DNA of 64,000 nucleotides from Tiliqua scincoides (GCF_035046505.1 NC_089830.1:23786284-23850283); one strand, 5' to 3'; numbered from the stretch's first letter, positions 23,101 through 35,698 are shown. The notes: generated by a model from the letters alone, not told the origin. Translations and numbers: made by a program.

Positions 23101-26100
23101 TGTCCTGCTGAGCCACTTCTAACCCCAATCTTTTGCTGAACTCGCCTGTTCCAGTGCAAGATAGGAGTGAACTGTATGTCCAGCAAGCCATGGATAAATC
23201 ACTGGAAGTCCCTCCCACAGAGGGTCAGAGAATACCAAAATGGGGAGAGGGTCAATTTTTTGAAGATGGCTTTAGGTTTTCCATTTGAACATGTTGTGGG
23301 TGCATCAGTCTGGTGGTCTCTAATTTTAACCCACGTTCCAGCCCATCATCTCGAAGTTTGTGCATGAGGTCTCTTTGTGCTTCTCTGCTTTTTTGCTGAG
23401 CGAAGGTGGAAGGGTGGTTATTCTGACCCTCTGGCCTTCTGTGTCTATGTGACAACTCACCACCTGGTCACTCTTTTTACAGTGAACAATGTTGGCACGA
23501 CCATATTTCAGCCACTGCGTTTTCTAGACCTCCCTGACATTGACAAGGTTAGTTTGGTCTCAACCAAAGACCGCCTGGCACATCCCTGCCTGTCATCAGC
23601 TACCATCATTTGTTCAATCTCTCCTGCACACAGTTGGTGGTTCAGTGCATTGTGACATGTTGGCTGTCATCTCTAGGTTGTAATCAACTGAGCATGTAAA
23701 GTACAGATACTACAACACTTGTTTGTGGCTCCCCTGTCCACCACCCCATATTTCACAGGTCTCAAGCAGGCATGTAATGAGGCTCTTACATGCCCCCGCC
23801 CAACACTGGGTCTTTTTAATCACTGACCCTGAGCTGCTGGGTTCCTCTTCCTAGAGCAAATATGGTGTGGAATTAGGAATTCTAACCTTCTTGGAAACAA
23901 TTTTCAGAGAGGTTGCCATTCTGTTGCTGCAAATAGAGCCACACGTTAATTTGTACACCTTAACCATGAACAGTACTATGGCTGCAGTCTTATATATACA
24001 CTCACCTGGGAGTAAGTTTCCTGTAGCCATGCATAGAGGTTTACTGAAATCTGGTCCTCTCTGTCTTCCTGGCTTTTCACAGGCTTCTTATTATCAAGGT
24101 AGTTGACATTCTACTGTTTTCAGCTTTATTTTTTTGTATCGGAGTTTATTTTTTGGTCGGAGTTTCCAGACAGGGCTTCTCTAGGCAGTTCTCAAGATGA
24201 TTAGGAAACACATTCTGTGCTATCAGATCTGGCTTTTGGTCTTTGCCCTCATTTGGATGGGCAAATGGCTGCCTGCGATTGAAGAGGTGAGGCACTGGAA
24301 GTGAGAGGCACACAGAAAGAGGCTGTGACTGAGTGGAAGCTTCTTGTGCCTTTGTCTTATCTTTGAAACATCCCTCTCTTGCATGGAGGATGAGGAGGCA
24401 TGGGGGTGTGAGGAGGGGGCGGGAGGGGCATTATTGGGAGGGGGAGGGCGGGCCCGGGGGCGGGCACACGGGGTGCCAGGGGTGGGGCCTTCTTGTGCCT
24501 TTGTCTTGTTTTTGAAACATCCCTCTCTTGCATGGAGGAGCTAGTAAACACCGTGACCAAGGAAGTAGGTCTTTTTTAGGACACTATTTTGATTGAAAAG
24601 TGGAGCTTAACTAAAATCAATACATTTTAAAACAAACCTTGAATTCAAGTCTTCAAGTAGACTCAGGCTCTACTTCTGTCAAATTCAGACTGTGGCCGCT
24701 CTTTCTCTCCACCTTTTACTAGCTGAAGTGTCCTGTGACGCTCCAAAGGCTGTGGAGAGATGCCAAGGTGGTCTGGAAAGTCAAGGTCCCCTTGGTCTCT
24801 CATCAGCTGCCAGAAGCTTTGTGACAAGACAACAACCAAGACAGTCACACTTCTTTTCCGTCTCTTACAGTATATACCTGACTTGGTGAACTGCAATATA
24901 CTTTCGACATTGAAGGTGGGTGATGTATGGATGGATATGGGACATGGAAGGGGAAGGTGCTTGGGCCCCGTTTCCCATCACTGACTGTGTGTCACTGCTC
25001 TTGTTCTCCTAGATGACACAGATCATCCTTCCTCAGATGGTTGCCAGGTAGGCGAGGAGGGAATCTGAACCCCTCAGAACCTGCCTGTACAGTATTCCAG
25101 AATGACACCTGTGAGGGCTTCTGCTTCCTCCAAGGAAACTGGATTTTGATTGGGGTTGTCAACAGTATAGGAAAAAAGTATCATGAGCAGATGTCAAAAT
25201 AGTCAAAATTGTTTATTGTATTAGCTAAAAGCCATCACAATGAGATAAGATAAAATATATGGATTCAAGTATGCATCAAAATAGAAACAATGATAAAATG
25301 ATAAAATTAGGTCAAAATCAAGCACAAAGGCACCTACACCCATCATATTAAGGAATCTCCTTTACAATCTATCGCTATTTCCCCCAAGTAGTTGGCATGA
25401 ATAGTTCTGGCAGCTTTGGCAAACAGCACTATGCTATAAGTGACCAATGGGTCACAATCGGAAAGTAACCAACACAATTTCATTTGTGTGTTCTCCACTT
25501 GAAGGGTAGCCAAAATAGGCTCCAAAAATCTTACCCTAGGGTTCTGATAAAGCTGGCAATGAAGCAGGTAATGTACAATATCCTTGATCTGTCCTGTTCC
25601 ACAAATACAAAAGCTCAAATGCCTGGGAATGGACAAATATCTGCCATCTAGAACTGCCGTTGGCATGGTTTGGAAACGCAGTTCAGTAAACACCTTTCTC
25701 AAAGAGGCAAAGGTAAGTGAATATAAATATTGCACTCTTGAGTGACTTGGTTTCAGGAAACGATACAGCTGAGAAAAATTTGAAGATCTTACTATTTCTA
25801 AGTCCTGATCATTATCCAGTTTGAACATCCATTCCCTCAGCATTTGTTTAATTTCAGAAAAGACAAAAATGTCAGTAGAAAGAGCTTTAGATTTTAAGAG
25901 CATTTGCACCAAAGTAGCCCAACCTCCTCTTCTCCACTGCTCAGCCAAACAGAGTTTAGGAAGACAATTTTCCAGCATGTCCAACACTCTCTTATAATAA
26001 GAAATTATGGCTACGGCAGCCCTGGCCTTTATAGATACTATACCTGTCTCCATTCTGAGAAATGCTGCCAGAGTAGATGGGGGAACTGCCAAAATGTGCC

Positions 26101-29100
26101 TCAAAAATTTATTCTGAGCAACTTCAGGAATGTGTATGTTGTTCTGCTTTATACCCCAGATCTCTATACCATATAACATTTGAGAAATTACTCTCCCCGA
26201 AAATCCTTTAAAGCTGGAATTACCAAATTACCTCCTCTGGAATGGAAAATTTTTAGTAAGGCATAGCTTGATTTTTGTGCTAATGTTTTAACGTTTTGAA
26301 GTTGGGATTTCCAGCTATTTCTTTTGTCAAAGAATACACCCAAATATCTGAAGGCAGGAACTTGTTCAATCTTGCGATCACCCAAAGTCCAACTAAATTT
26401 AGGTAAACGCTTGCCAAAAACCACTATTTTAGATTTGGCGTAATTCACCCTCAATTGCTCCGAATCACTAAAATCTTGTAGCTTGTTTAAAATTCTCTTA
26501 AGCCCTTTCCTATTCAAAGATAATAAAACAATGTCGTCCGCATAAAGAAGGGTTGCAATCTTAACGTTTCCAATTGAAGGGGGGAAATGATCTGCATGAG
26601 TTAGAACATTTACAATGTTGTTAATATAAAGGTTGAAAAGAAGTGGGGCCAACAAGCACCCTTGTCTAACACCTTTGGTAGAACGAATTTCCTCCGTCAA
26701 TCTTTCATCTGCACTAATCCTTACCCTCAAGGTAGTATTAGTATATAATTCCTGCATTAAGAGCAGCAGCCTCCTATCAATATTAGTCCCAGCAAGCTTA
26801 TCCCATAGACGATCCCTAGGGACTGTATCAAATGCAGAGGAAAAGTCTATAAATGCTGCAAATAGCCATTTGCTTGTATATTTACAAATTAAATGGTGGA
26901 CAAAGATTTGATCCACCGTACTATGGCCTTTCCTAAACCCAGCTTGTTCTTGAAGCAAAATATCACTTTCCTCAACCCACTTTACCAACTTCTGAAGGAG
27001 ATAACGACAGTAGATCTTAGAACTAATATCCAGTAAACTAATTGGGCGATAATTCTGGGGGTTAGAATTATCCCCTTTTTTGTAAACTGGAAAAATAATA
27101 CTCTGCCTCCAGCCTTCTGGGAAAAGTCCTGCAGCATTAATGTAAATAAATAATCTGGCAAGGAGAGGGGTCCACCATTCAATACTGGTCTTATACACCT
27201 CGGGAGGAATCATGTCCTCTCCAGGTGCTTTTCCTGTTGCTAGAGCATCTATAAGTTCACCTACTTCCTGTTCTGTGACTGGGGGCCATTCTGGTATTAA
27301 TGCCAAAAGCGACTGGCTATTGCTAACATCATTTTGCCTGGCATTGGCGTCACTATCAAATATATTACTAAAATATGAACACCATGTACCGGCAGCAATA
27401 CAGTCATTCATTTTACAGCTAAGACCCAAATTGGGAGGTGAAATTAAAGACCAAAACTTTTTTCATTCTTTTCCACGACAGCCTTCCCCAATTCCTTCCA
27501 CTGAGCTGACATATGTGCACTCTTTTTTTTGTTTCAGAAGTTCCTTATAAGTTGAACGACATTGGGTCAAAGCATCTAAATCTGAAACTAGCCGAGTTTG
27601 TCTTGTCTTCCTAATCAATCGAGTCAGATGTTTTTTGGCCAATCTACATTCCTTATCAAACCAGCTACCCTGGTAGGGGGCAGAACCAGGTTCCCGTGAT
27701 TTCCATGTCTCCTTTAACAACGTCCCTATGCAAAACCACAAGATTAGGACTGTTTAATAATTCCTGGATTGATAAATTCATAGTGGGGGACCATTTCAAT
27801 CATTTCCCCACAACAATATTCCTCTCAGCCCAAACAGTGGAAATAGAAGGCAGCTGAGGCATTTCTGTGGATATAGAGAGACATACAGGTAAATGATCAC
27901 TATCAGGACGATCTAAGATGTCATAGTTCAGCTTAAAAGATAATAACCTGGTGGAACAAAAAATATAATTGATGACACTTGCTGCCCTACTTTTTTTTAA
28001 GAAAGTGAAATAACCCTATGAGTTATCCAAAAAACTGCCATGAAGGCAAGTTAACTGAAAAGATGACATTAACTCAACTAACCTGCTACCTTGTGTATTA
28101 GCCACTTTATCTAAGGAGGAGTGATCAGATAAAAAGACTTCATTATGAAGCGCAGAGATGGTTCTGGTCCCTGGCACATTGAACCCAAAATGGTTGGTTG
28201 GCCACATCACATAGTTTAGAAGCACTGATGTAGCGTACTTAGCTAGAAATAGACATTTGCTTGTCTCCATTTGCTCTTTTCCAGTCCTTGGGGTCACAGT
28301 CTTTCTGGTGCCACAAGGGCTTTTTGATTGCTGTAAAGGCATTCCTGCCTGTTGCCTCTGGAATATTTTGGAGAATCTTGGTTTGCATTGGATTCCTTAG
28401 GGAAGGGCAGATATTGCTGTAACTCACTAGATTGACTCTCTCTGTAGGAAGAAGGGGATTATCATAAACATGTCTTCGTTACTTGCCCGTCGTCCTATCC
28501 CCCTGCAACAGATATATGCTGCATCCAAGGTGAGTAGCATGTACACCTCTGTAACCCTATATCTTCAGGTTCAGGCTGTCAAGACGACATATTTTTCTGG
28601 TGCAGTTCTGTGGCCTGCTGAAGGGAAAGGTGCCAGCTCCCAGTCAGTTGAGTGATAGTAATATTACTTCCAGGGGGTTTCTTCTGTCTTTTTCCCACCA
28701 TGCCTGCAGCTTCTCTGGATGGGAAAGAGGTGGCTTGGGTTGGAGGGGCAGTTGACTGGTTGTGCACGAAAAACTTGCTGGTGTGTTCCTAGCTTAAGCA
28801 GAAAAAGAGTAAGAACTACAGGAATGAGTGCATTTTTACGGGGCTACACCTGCCATATGAAAGGCTGCTCAGGTGTGCCCTGTTATGAGATGCCCTCCTG
28901 CAAGCTGAAGAACTCAAAGGGCTTGAACACAGGATGATACAAGATAGGAGGAGCCATTGACTGAGCTTTTTCTTCTTCTGTTAAGACGACTGGTGATTTT
29001 CTTGTTGTGGCTGATCTTTCCAGATCCTTCCCTTCCCAATGGATGGGGAAGATGTCACACACAGGGTGAGAGAGGACTCCAGTGGCGTAGCTAAGGATCA

Positions 29101-32100
29101 TGTAGCCCAGTGCTGAACTCAGAATGCCCTGGTTGTGACGTCACACTTGGCCTTTTAAAAAGGGTGAAAATGGAGGAAAATCTGCCTCCTCCCCCAGCAG
29201 CTCGCTGCCCACTTGCTCTGCTGCCTCCCCCCAGGCTCCCCCCATATCAACAACTTATTGGTTCCCTGCTGTATCATAGGAACACGTAATTGGCTTTCAG
29301 AATGAACAGTCTCAATGGTCAGTTTTGAGTTAACCAAACATAGTTTTTGTTACATAATGCAGTTGTATTTTTATTATTTGGCTGTAACTTTTGATATAAT
29401 AGAGATATTTTGATGCTGTTTGTTTCATTGCATTCAGCAACTGTTACCCTGCACATCCCTGATCTTGTCTGATCTTGGAAGCTAAGCAGGGTCAGACCTG
29501 GTTAGTACTTGGATGGGAGACCGCCTGGGAATACCAGGTGCTGTAGGCCTATACCATAGTCTTTCGAGACTGAAGGTTGCCAACCATTCTGTATTAAATT
29601 CCACATTGAATGGTGTATAACATGATGGTGTTATAAAACCAAAGTTTTAACAATTTTGGTCACTAGTGTTCAGCTCAGATTGCTGCCCTCCCTTATGCTT
29701 GTGGCCCACTACAATTACTACCCCCTGCACCCCTTAGCGACGCTACTGGAGGACCCAGAATGGGTCCTCTTGCTTGTCAGAATGACTCCAAGTCCCTCCT
29801 GCTTTTCACACAGAAGTCTTCAAGGACAGTAGGGCACACATACAATGATTGTGTCTAACATAGGATTGTGTGTTGATGTGTCACCAATACATCCTTTCAG
29901 CATGGAAAGTGCTATAAATCCATTCTTTTCTTTCCTGCTACCACTGTGTGTCCTTCATGACCTTCAAATAATCTACTTTTCACATAAGTGGAACATGCAG
30001 CTTGATTGTGCCCTTGTCAATTGAGACCTTCTTTTGAAGAGGTTGCTACACCTTGAATGCTCACAGAGGTATTTTCGCCCTCAGACTCTGACTTTTCTGC
30101 CCTTTCAGGTATTTATAGATGTCTTCTCCCGAGCATTGGACGGAGAATACCGCTCCAAAGGCATCATTGTGCAGGTACTGTTGATTGAGCCTCCTATTCT
30201 TATCCCAAGCAATCAAAGGACAATCGGACTTGTGGCAGACCACTCAACAGGGCTCAACAGGGCAAAATTCTTCCAGTTAAGAAATTAGGATTTGCCTATG
30301 GGATGGCATTCTTCCTGGTCACGTCCACACTGTAGGTTCCTTCCAGCTGTGGACACCCTGTGCTCCCACCGCCTGCAGCGAGGAGAATTAAAACAAAGGG
30401 TCCCCTTGATGTGTGATATAGCACTCTTGTCTAGCAATGTCCTTCCCCACAACCAAGATCAAAGAAGTCCCATTCCACAAGGCCCCTGCAACATTAATTA
30501 GTGGCTTCCTCCTCCTTTTTCACTTTGTATGTAGCACGGTCAGGAGCACAATGAAATGTGTCTTACAGCGCAATCTGACCTTGCACTGGAACAGGCAGGC
30601 CAGGACAGCTGCGCTGTATCCAGTGCAAGATTGGGGCCTGAAGTGGCTCAGCTGGAGGTAAGGTGAAACTCCTTCCCTTACCCCCGGGTAAACCACCACA
30701 GCCCCAATGGGCCTCCTCGAACTTGCACCACCTCTGGAGGTAGCATAAGTTTGAGGAGAGTGGAGTGACTTGAAGCTGCTCCATGCTGCTCCATGTTGGG
30801 ATCTGGCATAACAGCTGGCACCCAGTCTCCTACTCCTCACCTGCCTGCCCCAAGGACCGCCCTCCACCTGTCCTCCCCCCACCCCGGAACACCTCCCTCC
30901 CCGCCTCCTCCCCGCTCACCCCAGACCCCTATGTCGGCTGAGCTTGGCCGAGGCAATCATCCCTTTCCAAGTTGGTGTGGAGGCAGGATGCAGCCACCGT
31001 GGACTGGTGTGTGTCCCTCTGTCGGGGTTCCCCTCCCACAGGTCCCCAACTTACCCAGGGAGAGGACTTCTGGGTCAGAGGATCAGAGAGGAAGCTGGTG
31101 GAGCATGGGGCCACCTCCCCACATGCTGCCTGGGCACTCCGGTGGGTGGCAAAGCGCAGCAGAGGAACACTGCGTGCTGAACCCCCCCCCCGCTTCTTCC
31201 TCCGCCTTGGAGGAGGGAGGGGGGAGACAGGACGCAGGCCATTCGGCTGCTGGACAGCCGCCCCTCCCCTGCCTCGGGGGAGAAGGGGAGCACTCCCTCA
31301 CCCAGCCAGCCAGGGCCTGCCTTGGCGGGCAGGGCACCTGGCTGTGACATCGGGAGCCCCCAGCTGGACCTCCCAACGTTGTCTGCAGAGCTACAGGACC
31401 CAGGTGGGCAGGGCCAGCCCACCCCCCAAAGGCAGAGACCAGGGCAGAGGCAGCAGCCTTCCCAGCCATCTCAGGAACAACCCTGGCAGCTCCAGGTGAG
31501 AGGAGGTGGGAGGGAACCAGAGAGAGGAAGGGGAGGAGTGCTGGTCATCCCAGGGGAGGGCAGTCCCAGAGACAGGCCCTTTCTGTACCATCCCTGTGAG
31601 GGAAAGGGAGGGGCCAAAGCGGGGGTCTGCCCTACATAAACCTGGAGGCCAGGGATGACAAGGCAGTTGGGAGTTAGAAGAGCAGGCAGGAGGATCTGCT
31701 GCTAGCAGCCCCTGCTCCTGACTGACAAATGCTGCCAACCCAAAGAGGGGGAACCGGGTGACACAACCCCCCCTCTTCTTCTGGTGAACTGTTCTGAGGC
31801 CTCCACAAGGGGGTCCCCCTCGGAAAGGCCAGGCGGGCCCTCCCCTCCCCCCACAGGGAGACCTCACACCCTCCATGGCCCAGCTGACTCCTGAGGAGGT
31901 GCAAATTTACTAAGGGCATGTTTGCAACCCTCCTGGCCTGGTGCAAGTCCACGCTGGCCCAAGGTGCAATCAGGATTGCGCCCTTAGTTAACCAACTTTA
32001 GTATCCAGGGGCAGGACCAAGGAGAGGAGGAAGCAAGCTTGCTTTAATTACTTGTTCCCTTCCATTGTTTCATATTATTTTGTGATAGTGTTGTTTTATT

Positions 32101-34349
32101 ATAAACAGGAAAAATGAAAATAATAATGAAAGGAAGACAACAATTAATCCCCCCCCCACAGGAACTGCCTAATTAAAGAGGCAGCCCATCACTACTCCCC
32201 AGTGATTCTGAACTAGAAGCAACAAAAGGGACAGAATTGGCAAAGAGGTTCCAATGTTAGAGTAACTTCTAAAAACCTGGATTGGCATTTTGCCAGTCCA
32301 TACACATTTATTGGCAGACAGAATATGAAGTCTCCAGATTGTCAAGGTCTGGGAAAAAAAGTACTTGAAGCCTAGACCTCCAGCCTAGAACCTTCTGCCA
32401 ACTGAACATCAGGCTGCAGTTCCCAGCCCCTGACCTGAGGAATCTTAAGTTGGAGAAGACAAGAATGGATTCAGACATGGTCACTCACTCTAATGCTCCT
32501 TCCTTCCGCAGAGTGTGCTGCCCGGTTTTGTTGACACCAGTATAACTACCAAGGTTGTAAGATATATGAAGATATCGGCAGATGTGTTTGCACACAAGGC
32601 AATGGATACCGTGGGGCTCACCAACAGAACCTCGGGCACACTTAGGCACAGCATTACGGTGAGTTCAGTGTCTGAGTTGCTAGGTAGATTAATGGATAGC
32701 GGCAAGCCATTGTTTGCTTTTTATCCTCTATACAAAAAATGTGAAGCACCAACATATTCTTGGTCTGCCTCTGGGGCAAAGTCCAAACGTTATTTAGTTG
32801 TGGGTAGTTTTATTTCCCACTTCCACTTGTTTTTCACGTTTTTCACCTCCACTTGTATTTCCCACCTCCACTTGTTTTTCATGTTACAAAATGCAATCGG
32901 AGATTGTTTCCGCACTGTCCAATGAACACTCGAGACAACAGATATGGGAGAAAGGGCAACTTTATTTCATGTTACCAAGAGAAGCAGAGGTTGAGACCTG
33001 CAGCATCCGAGGCAGCGAAAGCCCCTGTGGTGCGGGGAGGGACCTCTGGGCGGTACCTGAAACCTCTGCCCCCAGGCGGGCATGCACCCGACTCCGTCGC
33101 GCCCTGCTGCTGGGACGGCGCATCTCATCCATGTCTATCCCTTAAGGGGAAGGCAGCCAGACCACAGACTGCGCCACCTCGAGCCGCTGAGCCTCTGAGG
33201 TGTGCCCCGCGGTCCCGGCCAGGGCCCTGTCTACGTCCTCGTGCCGCCGAGCCCCTGAGGACTGAAATAGGGTTCTGCCCTGCCTATGCCGCCTGAAGGT
33301 GCATGCCAGAGTCCCATTCACGCCTCCTAACCCGCACCACCTGCCCTCTTAAAGTGACCAATGGCAGCTTGCAAACAGGGGGGTGTAACCCCCTGGCCCA
33401 TAACAGTCTGGGGTAGGTGAAAAAACTGCCTGCCCCTCGACCAATCTTGGCAGGCAGCAAAAAATTCCTACCCGGCCCCAAACAGCGACCAGTTAAACTC
33501 AGACTGCCTCTAGGGTGGGCGGGCAGGTATTCCCACGGTGCCCACGTGCACAAGGAGGAAGAGGGCTGGGTCTCGTCCCCTTTTAAAAGGTCCGCCGTAG
33601 CTGCAAGACCCAGCCCACTTTCACCTCCCCCTTGGGGAGGGACTCTCGTGTCCAGGCCAGGCAGAACAAACTCCGATTACCTCTTTAATTGGGCGATCAG
33701 GAGTCTGAAATTCGCCTCCGTAGGTGAGATGTGGAGTTTGCAGAACTATTACTAGTTTGCGTGCCATTAATGCAGTAGTAGCTCTGCTGATTCTCAGGCA
33801 TACATTAGAGGGGAGCAGAAGCCGGTGAGCACATGAAGGCGAGTTCCTCCTATCAGTCTACCCAAGGCGGCTACCTCAGTTGGCTTCATGGATGGGCCGG
33901 CCCTGCTGATATTAGTTGGTTTCCTCTCCGAGGGCCTTGGGAACTGCAGCTTGTGAGGATGCTGAGAATTCTGTAACAGAGAATTTGGGGCATCTGTGCC
34001 TCTGGCCTCCTCCCAGAACCAAGCGTTTCCTGGGGGGGAGGGAATAAATTTGAAGCCAGTTCTGGCTAATAAGGCTGCGGCCTCATTACATCCCCCAAAC
34101 TCTACTCCTTAGTCGCCTTGGGTGCCCCCCAGGGAGAAAGGCAGATCGCAACTCCAATAAATAAATAATAATAAATACTCCTCTTGCTCAGAGAAAAGCC
34201 TCACTCAGCCTTGCTCAGCATTTTCCTTCTTTTCGTTTGCCTTTCAGTGGCTCCTGGCACGGACATTATTTCCCCAGTGGTTGCATTTTTCACCCATCGG
34301 GACTGCTCTTCTTCTCTTCCTCCACAAGATTGTGATGAGGCAGGACTAG
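20179..34349 (+). CDS. SDR-family hydroxysteroid dehydrogenase (HSD17B3/HSD17B12/HSDL1-like), copy 1, 11 exons
   Basis: Exons: 20179-20350, 21271-21317, 21552-21627, 22361-22471, 23483-23547, 24871-24915, 25013-25047, 28448-28529, 30109-30174, 32512-32658, 34248-34349. All introns are GT-AG with matching phases. The sum is 948 nt, or 315 residues plus TAG, the usual length for this SDR12C group (about 310-330). The start ATG gives [10 protein letters not shown] and a hydrophobic anchor (about residues 7-29), suggesting ER-membrane insertion. The cofactor motif is TGATAGIG (60-67), then [18 protein letters not shown] (137-140), Asn166 in NCNILS, Ser194, and Tyr207/Lys211 in YAASK, so the catalytic tetrad is complete. 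[17 protein letters not shown] near the C-terminus recalls HSDL1 and HSD17B12. The expected reaction is NAD(P)-dependent oxidoreduction of a steroid or 3-oxoacyl-CoA, and the substrate is not decidable here. A fish hsd20b2-type enzyme is another possibility. There is no KKxx retrieval signal at the end (VMRQD). Introns 7-10 are full of repeats. Confidence 0.88.
22530..22930. mobile_element. Probable non-autonomous DNA element, intron 4
   Basis: The stretch begins with GGGAGCAATCCTAACAGCAC and carries a GC-rich body with GGAGGCTGCATCCTGC. Similar 'GCAATCCTAAC' starts recur at about 22,995, 30,566, 45,690 and 61,005. The terminal wording fits a common squamate MITE-type family. It is shared with copy B, so it predates the duplication. 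The exact ends are not resolved. Confidence 0.35.
25190..28230 (-). mobile_element. Vingi-like LINE, 5' truncated, in intron 7
   Basis: A minus-strand LINE of the same clade as the 10,951 element but a different family. Its motifs are [12 protein letters not shown] (about 27,230), [51 protein letters not shown] and [12 protein letters not shown]-terminal Cys motif [18 protein letters not shown] lies near 25,600. Open stretches are 26,188-27,429, 25,343-26,179 and 27,463-27,741. Endonuclease remnants (FLSDHSSLD) reach at least 28,190. At least three frame changes break it. The 3' end near 25,190 has an AATAAA signal. Its 5' limit, about 200 bp before exon 8, is estimated. Confidence 0.82.
26188..27429 (-). 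pseudogene. Reverse transcriptase core of the intron 7 LINE
   Basis: The longest open piece (413 codons) of the intron 7 LINE. It covers the RT fingers and palm with the catalytic YADD, followed by FRYLGVFFD. The adjoining piece at 25,343-26,179 ([19 protein letters not shown], Cys motif) continues the protein in another frame. It has no host role, and it runs antisense to the dehydrogenase transcript. Confidence 0.8.
29080..29748. mobile_element. hAT-type non-autonomous element, intron 8
   Basis: The termini are inverted: CAGTGGCGTAGCTAAGG on the left, and the complement of the right end reads CAGTAGCGTCGCTAAGG. Flanking 8-bp duplications are GAGGACTC (29,072-29,079) and GAGGACCC (29,749-29,756), one mismatch, as expected for hAT. 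The body is 669 bp without a transposase frame and contains a SINE insertion at 29,444-29,585. A fragment of the same family lies at about 35,699. Confidence 0.8.
29444..29585 (+). mobile_element. 5S rRNA-derived SINE (SINE3 type)
   Basis: About 100 bp match 5S rRNA: GGAAGCTAAGCAGGGTC, CTGGTTAGTACTTGGATGGG, GAGACCGCCTGGGAATACC, GTGCTGTAGGC. These cover the internal A, intermediate and C boxes for RNA polymerase III. The tail ATACCATAGTCTTTCGAGAC then TGAAGGTTGCCAAC is the same as the 3' end of the LINE at 36,674, so that LINE family is the likely retrotransposition partner. It is not a functional 5S gene because the 5' end is altered and a LINE tail is attached. Confidence 0.9.
30566..31987. 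mobile_element. Possible large GC-rich non-autonomous DNA element, intron 9
   Basis: Left CAGCGCAATCTGACC and right GGATTGCGCCCTTAG form a loose inverted pair of the 'GGGCGCAATCC' type. The interior is GC-rich with long C runs and no convincing coding frame. The boundaries rest only on the short terminal match. Confidence 0.3.
32908..33407 (-). mobile_element. Possible solo LTR fossil, intron 10
   Basis: On the minus strand this stretch starts TGTTATGGGCC, has a TTTAAGAGG-type promoter word and AATAAAGTTGCCC near its end, and finishes CGGAAACA. This is the TG...CA layout of a gypsy/retrovirus-like LTR. No target duplication was found, so the ends are provisional. The GC-rich DNA to about 33,730 may belong to the same insertion. 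Confidence 0.35.
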
Positions 34350-34639
34350 CCTTCCTTTCTGGAGATCCACGAGGGGATGGGTCATGGCCCAGTGTCCCAG
34401 CCCTAAAGCTTTGTTTGGGTCTTGTTCTCCTGCACACCTATGTTGATGAGCAGTTTCCCACCAAGTTTCAATTGCAAACTTGGCAAGCTGCTTCCCCCCC
34501 CTCCCGCTTTTTTGGGAAAGGGTGAGAACCATCAAAGCGAAACAACTGAAAGCTGGTTGAAACTGATTTTTCTCCTGGCGCTCATTTTTCGCTGGTTTTG
34601 TTAAGTTGCTAAATGATGATTGCCCATCCGGAAAAACTG

Positions 34640-35310
34640 TACAATGTAACACGCCCTGTCTGTGCCAGGCAGAGGCTTGGTTTTTAGCTCTGCTGCCACG
34701 ACTGCCTCTCGTTTTCAGCTGAATCTTTTTTTCTTTACTTTATTGATGAATAACAAAATAAAAAAGGTACTATCGTAAAATGCAATATTATATATGTATT
34801 TTTAAAATACCTATAAAGGAAAAAGGGGGACAAAAAAGGAAAGAGTATAATGCCCCAGGAAGCATTTGCATAACACCAGAACCAGGGGACATCCACGAAA
34901 GTTGGGAGAGTTAGGACAGACAGAAGAAAATATTTCTTTACCCAGTGTGTAATTAGTTTGTGGAACTCCTTGCCACAGGATGTAGTGATGGCATCTTGCC
35001 TGGATGCCTTTAAGAGGGGATTGGAGGAATTTCTGCAGGAAAAGTTCATTACTAGTTACAAGTCATGGTAGGTATATGCAAGCTCTTGGCTTTAGAGGTA
35101 GACTGCCTCTGATTGGGGAGGCACCAGGACGCAGGTTGTGTCTGTTGTCTTGTGTACTCCCTGGGGCATTTGGTGGTTCACTGTGGGATACAGGAAGCTG
35201 GACTAGATGGGCCCTTGGCCTGATCCAGCGGGGCTCTTCTTATGTTCTTATAATAAGGAAGGACAAAAATGCCAAAGTTACATATATCCTTATACAGGCG
35301 TGCACTGTTT
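34640..35310 (-). mobile_element. L1-like 3' UTR remnant, copy 1, with a CR1 insertion
   Basis: A T-rich start (about 34,728), TTTATTGATGAATAACAAAATAAAAAAGG and CCTATAAAGG are repeated at 35,957-36,658. The downstream part, ATGCCAAAGTTAC...ATATCCTTAT, continues at 35,261 after the CR1 piece. The repeat also includes about 80 bp left of the T run, so a local segment was duplicated rather than two independent insertions. Confidence 0.6.
34850..35252 (+). mobile_element. CR1 LINE 3' end
   Basis: Encodes the CR1 C-terminus (VISLWNSLPQDVV-like: TTTGTGGAACTCCTTGCCAC, then GGATGCCTTTAAGAGGGGATTGG) and ends GGGCCCTTGGCCTGATCCAGC...TCTTATGTTCTTA. It sits inside the L1 remnant, and the duplicate at 36,560-36,600 has no CR1, which shows the pre-insertion state. 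Confidence 0.85.
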
Positions 35311-35698
35311 AACAACCATTTGCTTAATGACGAACCACTTATATTACAGTGGTCAAAGCACAATAAAGATGCTCTTAATGAGGAAATTGCATCTCTTATA
35401 GCCTGCAGCAGAGTGACTGTTTACACAACAGAGAGGCTCTTAATTCAAAGAAGAGGCAATCTATCTCCAGTAGCCTGTGCAACCAGCTAGTGTCTAGCAC
35501 GGAGTGTCTGTTTACACCACAAAGGCAATAGTTTGGACTGGATGTTCACTTAATGACCTTATCACATAAAAACCAATTTGGGGCCAATTGGAAGCAGCCA
35601 AGGCCTAGCGTCTAGAATGAGGCTAAGGACAGAGAGGGACTCTGCTGCTGCTGCAAGTGCCACTTTCCAGGAAGGCCAGGAAGTGGCAGGCGAAGAAC

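Larger units (their letters stand above)
18426..24110 (+). repeat. Segmental duplication, copy A
   Basis: This block is repeated at 56,906 to the window end. The offset is 38,480 at the left edge, 38,476 at exon 1 and 38,463 at exon 4. It then rises to 39,633 at exon 5, because copy B gained two solo LTRs. It includes an upstream block with transposon pieces, the promoter, exons 1-5 and their introns. The match is nearly perfect over exons 1-4. It falls to roughly 90% by eye in parts of introns 3, 4 and 5. Confidence 0.95.

Noticed and set aside
29444-29550. A functional 5S rRNA gene
   Set aside because: The 5' end is changed and the 3' end continues into a LINE-type tail, so it is a SINE.
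30793-31876. Several long open frames on both strands in intron 9
   Set aside because: The DNA is GC-rich with few stops in any frame, and the products are Pro/Gly/Ser-rich without domains.
32798-33755. Open frames of 112-147 codons in intron 10
   Set aside because: GC-rich probable LTR fossil and flank; no recognisable coding domain.
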